NCBI GenBank assembly: GCA_045598285.1
Contig: JAZLLU010000017.1
Coordinates: forward strand, 1 to 34,491
Source of the DNA: RGIG5612 sp045598285
Lineage (GTDB): Bacteria > Bacillota > Clostridia > Lachnospirales > Lachnospiraceae
DNA: 34,491 nucleotides
Direction of reading: 5' to 3'
In this document: positions 32,556 through 34,491 of the stretch, piece after piece
Layout: every line of letters starts with the position of its first letter
How positions within the stretch are numbered: the stretch's first letter is position 1
The notes under the pieces: model-generated
The model's database searches: none
The model's input: only the letters and a program-made list of their open reading frames with translations
What the model was told of the DNA's origin: nothing
Position numbers and translations under genes: made by a program

Positions 32556-33213
32556 ACAAGAATATCTTGATTCCCTTAAGAAAAAACTCGAATCACTTCC
32601 GGAAACAGAGATTAGCAAATCGTTGGATTATTACCAGGAGATGATTGAGGATAGAGTAGATGATGGGATGAGCGAGGAAGAAGCAGTAGAAGCTGTGGGT
32701 ACAATTGATGAGGCGGCAGATCAAATTTTAACAGAAATCCCGCTTCCAAAATTAGTTGCTAATAGAGTGAAACCAAAAAAGAAACATAAAGGCGGAAAAC
32801 TTGCGTTAATTATTATTTTGTTGATTTTAACTTGCTGGTTTTGGCTTCCAATATCAATAGTGTTCATTGCTGTATTCCTTTGTGTTTATATATGTTTTTG
32901 GATAGTGATTATTATGTTGTATGCTGTCGATCTTGCGTTAGCGGTAGGTGGACTAGGAGCAATATTCCTTGGAATTTACTTTATAATAACAGGACATCCT
33001 GCAACGGGTGTAGGATTTATTGGAGCAGGATTATTCTTAGTAGGCGCATCAGTAATGTTATTTGTTCCATTTACAAAGCTTGCGAAACTCCTTGTTAAAG
33101 CGAGCGGAAAGTTCGTTTTATGGATAAAGAAATTATTAACAAAGAAAAAAGAAAAAACTGAAATTACAGAAAATAAAGATAAGGAGGTTGTCACATATGC
33201 AGAAAAAAAATAA
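32548..33213 (+). CDS. DUF1700 membrane protein
   Basis: A 221-residue protein. A helical cytoplasmic N-terminal region typical of DUF1700 (EYLDSLKKKLESLPETE, then GMSEEEAVEAVGTIDEAADQI) precedes a hydrophobic region of about four helices (residues ~86-185) and a lysine-rich tail. The family often accompanies PadR regulators; its role is unknown, possibly controlling envelope-stress signals. The start is the ATG at 32548 after GGAGG; the frame is open upstream to 32476 but that stretch lies in the PadR gene. It overlaps the next gene by 17 bases. Confidence 0.88.
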   Translation: MTKQEYLDSLKKKLESLPETEISKSLDYYQEMIEDRVDDGMSEEEAVEAVGTIDEAADQILTEIPLPKLVANRVKPKKKHKGGKLALIIILLILTCWFWLPISIVFIAVFLCVYICFWIVIIMLYAVDLALAVGGLGAIFLGIYFIITGHPATGVGFIGAGLFLVGASVMLFVPFTKLAKLLVKASGKFVLWIKKLLTKKKEKTEITENKDKEVVTYAEKK

Positions 33214-34027
33214 ATTAAGCGCAAGTAAAAAAGCTGTAATCGTAGGCGCAATAATTGTGGGTGTGGGTCTTCTTATAGGATGTATTGCATTTTTAATGGT
33301 TGGATTCAAAGTAGAAAATTTTGCAACTGATTTAGTAAAAACCAATGAACAAATTATTACCAAGGAGTTTACAAATATTAACATTGCTTCAATATCTGCG
33401 GATATTTCTGTGTTTCCATCTGAAGATGACAATATAAAGATTGTATATACTGAAGACAAAACACATAAATACAAATTAGAAATAAAAGATGAAACATTGT
33501 TTTTGATACCGGAAGAGACAGTAAAAAATTATATTGGTGTGCATATTGGAGAAGATTTTGTAGATTTATATCTTCCTAAAAAGATGTTTGAAAGTTTAGG
33601 AGATATAACACTCAAAGCTACAACCGGAGATATTTCATGGGTTAATTGTCCAACTAATGCAAAATCATTAACATTAAAATGTACTACAGGAGATGTGTTT
33701 ATACATAACATAAGAGTAGATGGAAAAATTAAGTCAAAGACAACAACTGGCGAAGTTCAATTTATTGGAGTCGACGCAAAAAAAATTGATATAGATGTTA
33801 CAACTGGAAATGTATTCGCATCTTTATTTACGCCAAAAGACTATTACGTAAGCACAGTGACAGGAAATCAAAAAGTTCCTAAAGAAAAAGGAACAGATAT
33901 ATTTAAATGCAAAACAACTACTGGCAACATTACTGTAAAGGTAAATCCAGTATATGATGCATGGGCTGACCCATACGAATATTTCGATGAATTTGAAGAA
34001 GCAGATAATGAAAAACTAGATGACTAA
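33197..34027 (+). CDS. DUF4097-family beta-strand repeat protein
   Basis: A 276-residue protein: one N-terminal membrane helix (~15-37) and an extracytoplasmic beta-helix-like domain with repeating TTGD/TTGN turns (TTGDI, TTGDV, TTGEV, TTGNV, VTGNQ, TTGNI). The tail is acidic (EYFDEFEEADNEKLDD). DUF4097 proteins are adhesin-like folds of unknown function often encoded with PadR and DUF1700. The start is the ATG at 33197, eight bases after AAGGAGGT (33181-33188), overlapping the end of the DUF1700 gene. Confidence 0.88.
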   Translation: MQKKNKLSASKKAVIVGAIIVGVGLLIGCIAFLMVGFKVENFATDLVKTNEQIITKEFTNINIASISADISVFPSEDDNIKIVYTEDKTHKYKLEIKDETLFLIPEETVKNYIGVHIGEDFVDLYLPKKMFESLGDITLKATTGDISWVNCPTNAKSLTLKCTTGDVFIHNIRVDGKIKSKTTTGEVQFIGVDAKKIDIDVTTGNVFASLFTPKDYYVSTVTGNQKVPKEKGTDIFKCKTTTGNITVKVNPVYDAWADPYEYFDEFEEADNEKLDD

Positions 34028-34074
34028 GCTTAAATCAATAAAAGTGGATAAAAATAGTATATGCAAAAATCCAA

Positions 34075-34295
34075 TTACTCTTCCAGGAAAGTAGCTCGCA
34101 TGGAAGAGTAATTTTATCAATGAATTTTCCTAAAATTACTCTTCCACAACTAACCCCTTCATGGAAGAGTAACTTTTTCTAATTTTTTTAAAATATTTAC
34201 TCTTCCAGATTAATGGTCTTCTTTGGAAGAGTAATTTGACCTTTTTCTTTGATAAAAATTACTCTTCTAGAGTAAGTCTATTTGTAGAAGAGTAA
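34075..34295. repeat. Array of four regularly spaced hairpins
   Basis: Four inverted repeats lie at 34075-34111, 34136-34172, 34197-34234 and 34259-34295. The arms are TTACTCTTCCA and TGGAAGAGTAA in the first three, and TTACTCTTCTA with TAGAAGAGTAA in the fourth, a compensatory change that keeps pairing. Loops are 15, 15, 16 and 15 bases and differ in sequence; the linkers are each exactly 24 bases and also differ, giving a period of 61-62 bases. T-rich linkers on both strands mean that some copies could act as bidirectional terminators. Copy 1 begins 48 bases after the DUF4097 stop and may end that operon. The region encodes no protein that I can see. Confidence 0.85.
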
Positions 34296-34303
34296 AAAGA
34301 TAA

Positions 34304-34432
34304 GGTGGCGCTCGAAAGAACATGTAACTGTTGGTCAAAGTTAGCCACCGTAAGTAGCGAAGCAAGGCGCGAGCTCCTTCTTAAGCTCTAGCGCCGCTAG
34401 CTTCGCGAGCCACTACCTTGCCAACCAAGAAA
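34304..34432. other. GC-rich, probably structured non-coding stretch
   Basis: By hand count 34301-34491 is about 53 percent G+C, far above the rest. It contains nested pairings: GGTGGC (34304-34309) with GCCACC (34344-34349), and an imperfect long hairpin in which GCGAAGC (34357-34363), GGCGC (34366-34370) and GAGCT (34371-34375) pair with AGCTC (34384-34388), GCGCC (34391-34395) and GCTTCGC (34400-34406). It may be an RNA gene, a repeat element or the edge of foreign DNA. I match it to no known RNA family. From here to 34491 I see no convincing gene. Confidence 0.45.
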
Positions 34433-34491
34433 TTACAGCCTCTACTACTATGACTCATTGCGTCCGACTTCGTCGACCGCTTCGCCGGTGT

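Noticed and set aside
34075..34295. CRISPR array
   Set aside because: The conserved parts are the two arms of each hairpin with a variable loop between them, not one continuous 24-37 base repeat. The period is regular, but no cas genes are present and there are only four copies.
34381..34491. Minus-strand frame open from the window edge to a stop at 34381-34383 (36 codons)
   Set aside because: The product is dominated by Ser, Ala, Arg and Gly, resembles no family, and lies in strongly self-complementary GC-rich DNA. Chance absence of stops in GC-rich sequence is more likely.

Overview
The window is AT-rich, densely coding DNA from a low-GC, strictly anaerobic Gram-positive bacterium. It is most likely a member of Clostridia, and Lachnospiraceae fits best. 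The support is rubrerythrin, a clostridial-type ferredoxin-EtfA with EtfB and lactate dehydrogenase, AsrAB-type electron-transfer proteins, a Bce-type peptide-sensing module, the PadR/DUF1700/DUF4097 trio, strong GGAGG-type ribosome sites and several TTG starts. Every convincing gene is on the + strand.

Layout. (1) About 0.1-7.5 kb: an amino-acid-type ABC importer locus with unusual architecture. An ATPase (145-1257) overlaps a protein carrying three tandem substrate-binding units and a permease (1254-4202). A rubrerythrin gene follows (4239-4775), then a single polypeptide holding binding protein, permease and ATPase (4790-7522). In both large proteins the two lobes of the binding protein occur in swapped order, and both ATPases carry the same C-terminal extension, which resembles an RsbW/GHKL-type fold. 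(2) 7.6-9.7 kb: a metallo-beta-lactamase-fold hydrolase and a membrane-anchored DHHW (AlgX/AlgJ-like) protein. (3) 9.7-15.4 kb: a four-gene operon for an apparently cytoplasmic molybdopterin oxidoreductase. It comprises the catalytic subunit, a four-cluster ferredoxin subunit, a TorD chaperone fused to an AsrA-like iron-sulfur protein, and an AsrB-like flavoprotein. No siroheme sulfite reductase subunit (AsrC) is present. (4) 15.5-18.9 kb: EtfB, ferredoxin-EtfA and a GlcD-type lactate dehydrogenase, as in electron-confurcating LctBCD. (5) 19.0-22.3 kb: a GtrA-like protein, a DUF1295 protein and a YgiQ radical SAM protein. (6) 22.3-26.9 kb: a complete Bce-type module (regulator, intramembrane-sensing kinase, ATPase, permease), with an apparently leaderless regulator gene and a perfect BceR-type operator before the transporter genes. 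(7) 27.0-31.0 kb: a DUF362 ferredoxin, a stand-alone prepilin peptidase, a decayed BrnT/BrnA toxin-antitoxin locus, peptidase T and serine acetyltransferase. (8) 31.0-32.1 kb: a small, very AT-rich cassette of an XRE regulator, a toxin-like 83-residue protein and an immunity-like protein. (9) 32.2-34.0 kb: an autoregulated PadR/DUF1700/DUF4097 operon. (10) 34.0-34.5 kb: non-coding DNA with four regularly spaced hairpins (period 61-62 bp, one with a compensatory change), then a GC-rich, probably structured stretch at the window edge.

The best candidates for something undescribed are the permuted, fused ABC importer with its GHKL-like ATPase tail, the molybdoenzyme linked to AsrAB with a TorD-AsrA fusion, and the hairpin array at 34075-34295. 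All functional calls come from reading motifs in the sequence. No database or structure search was run.
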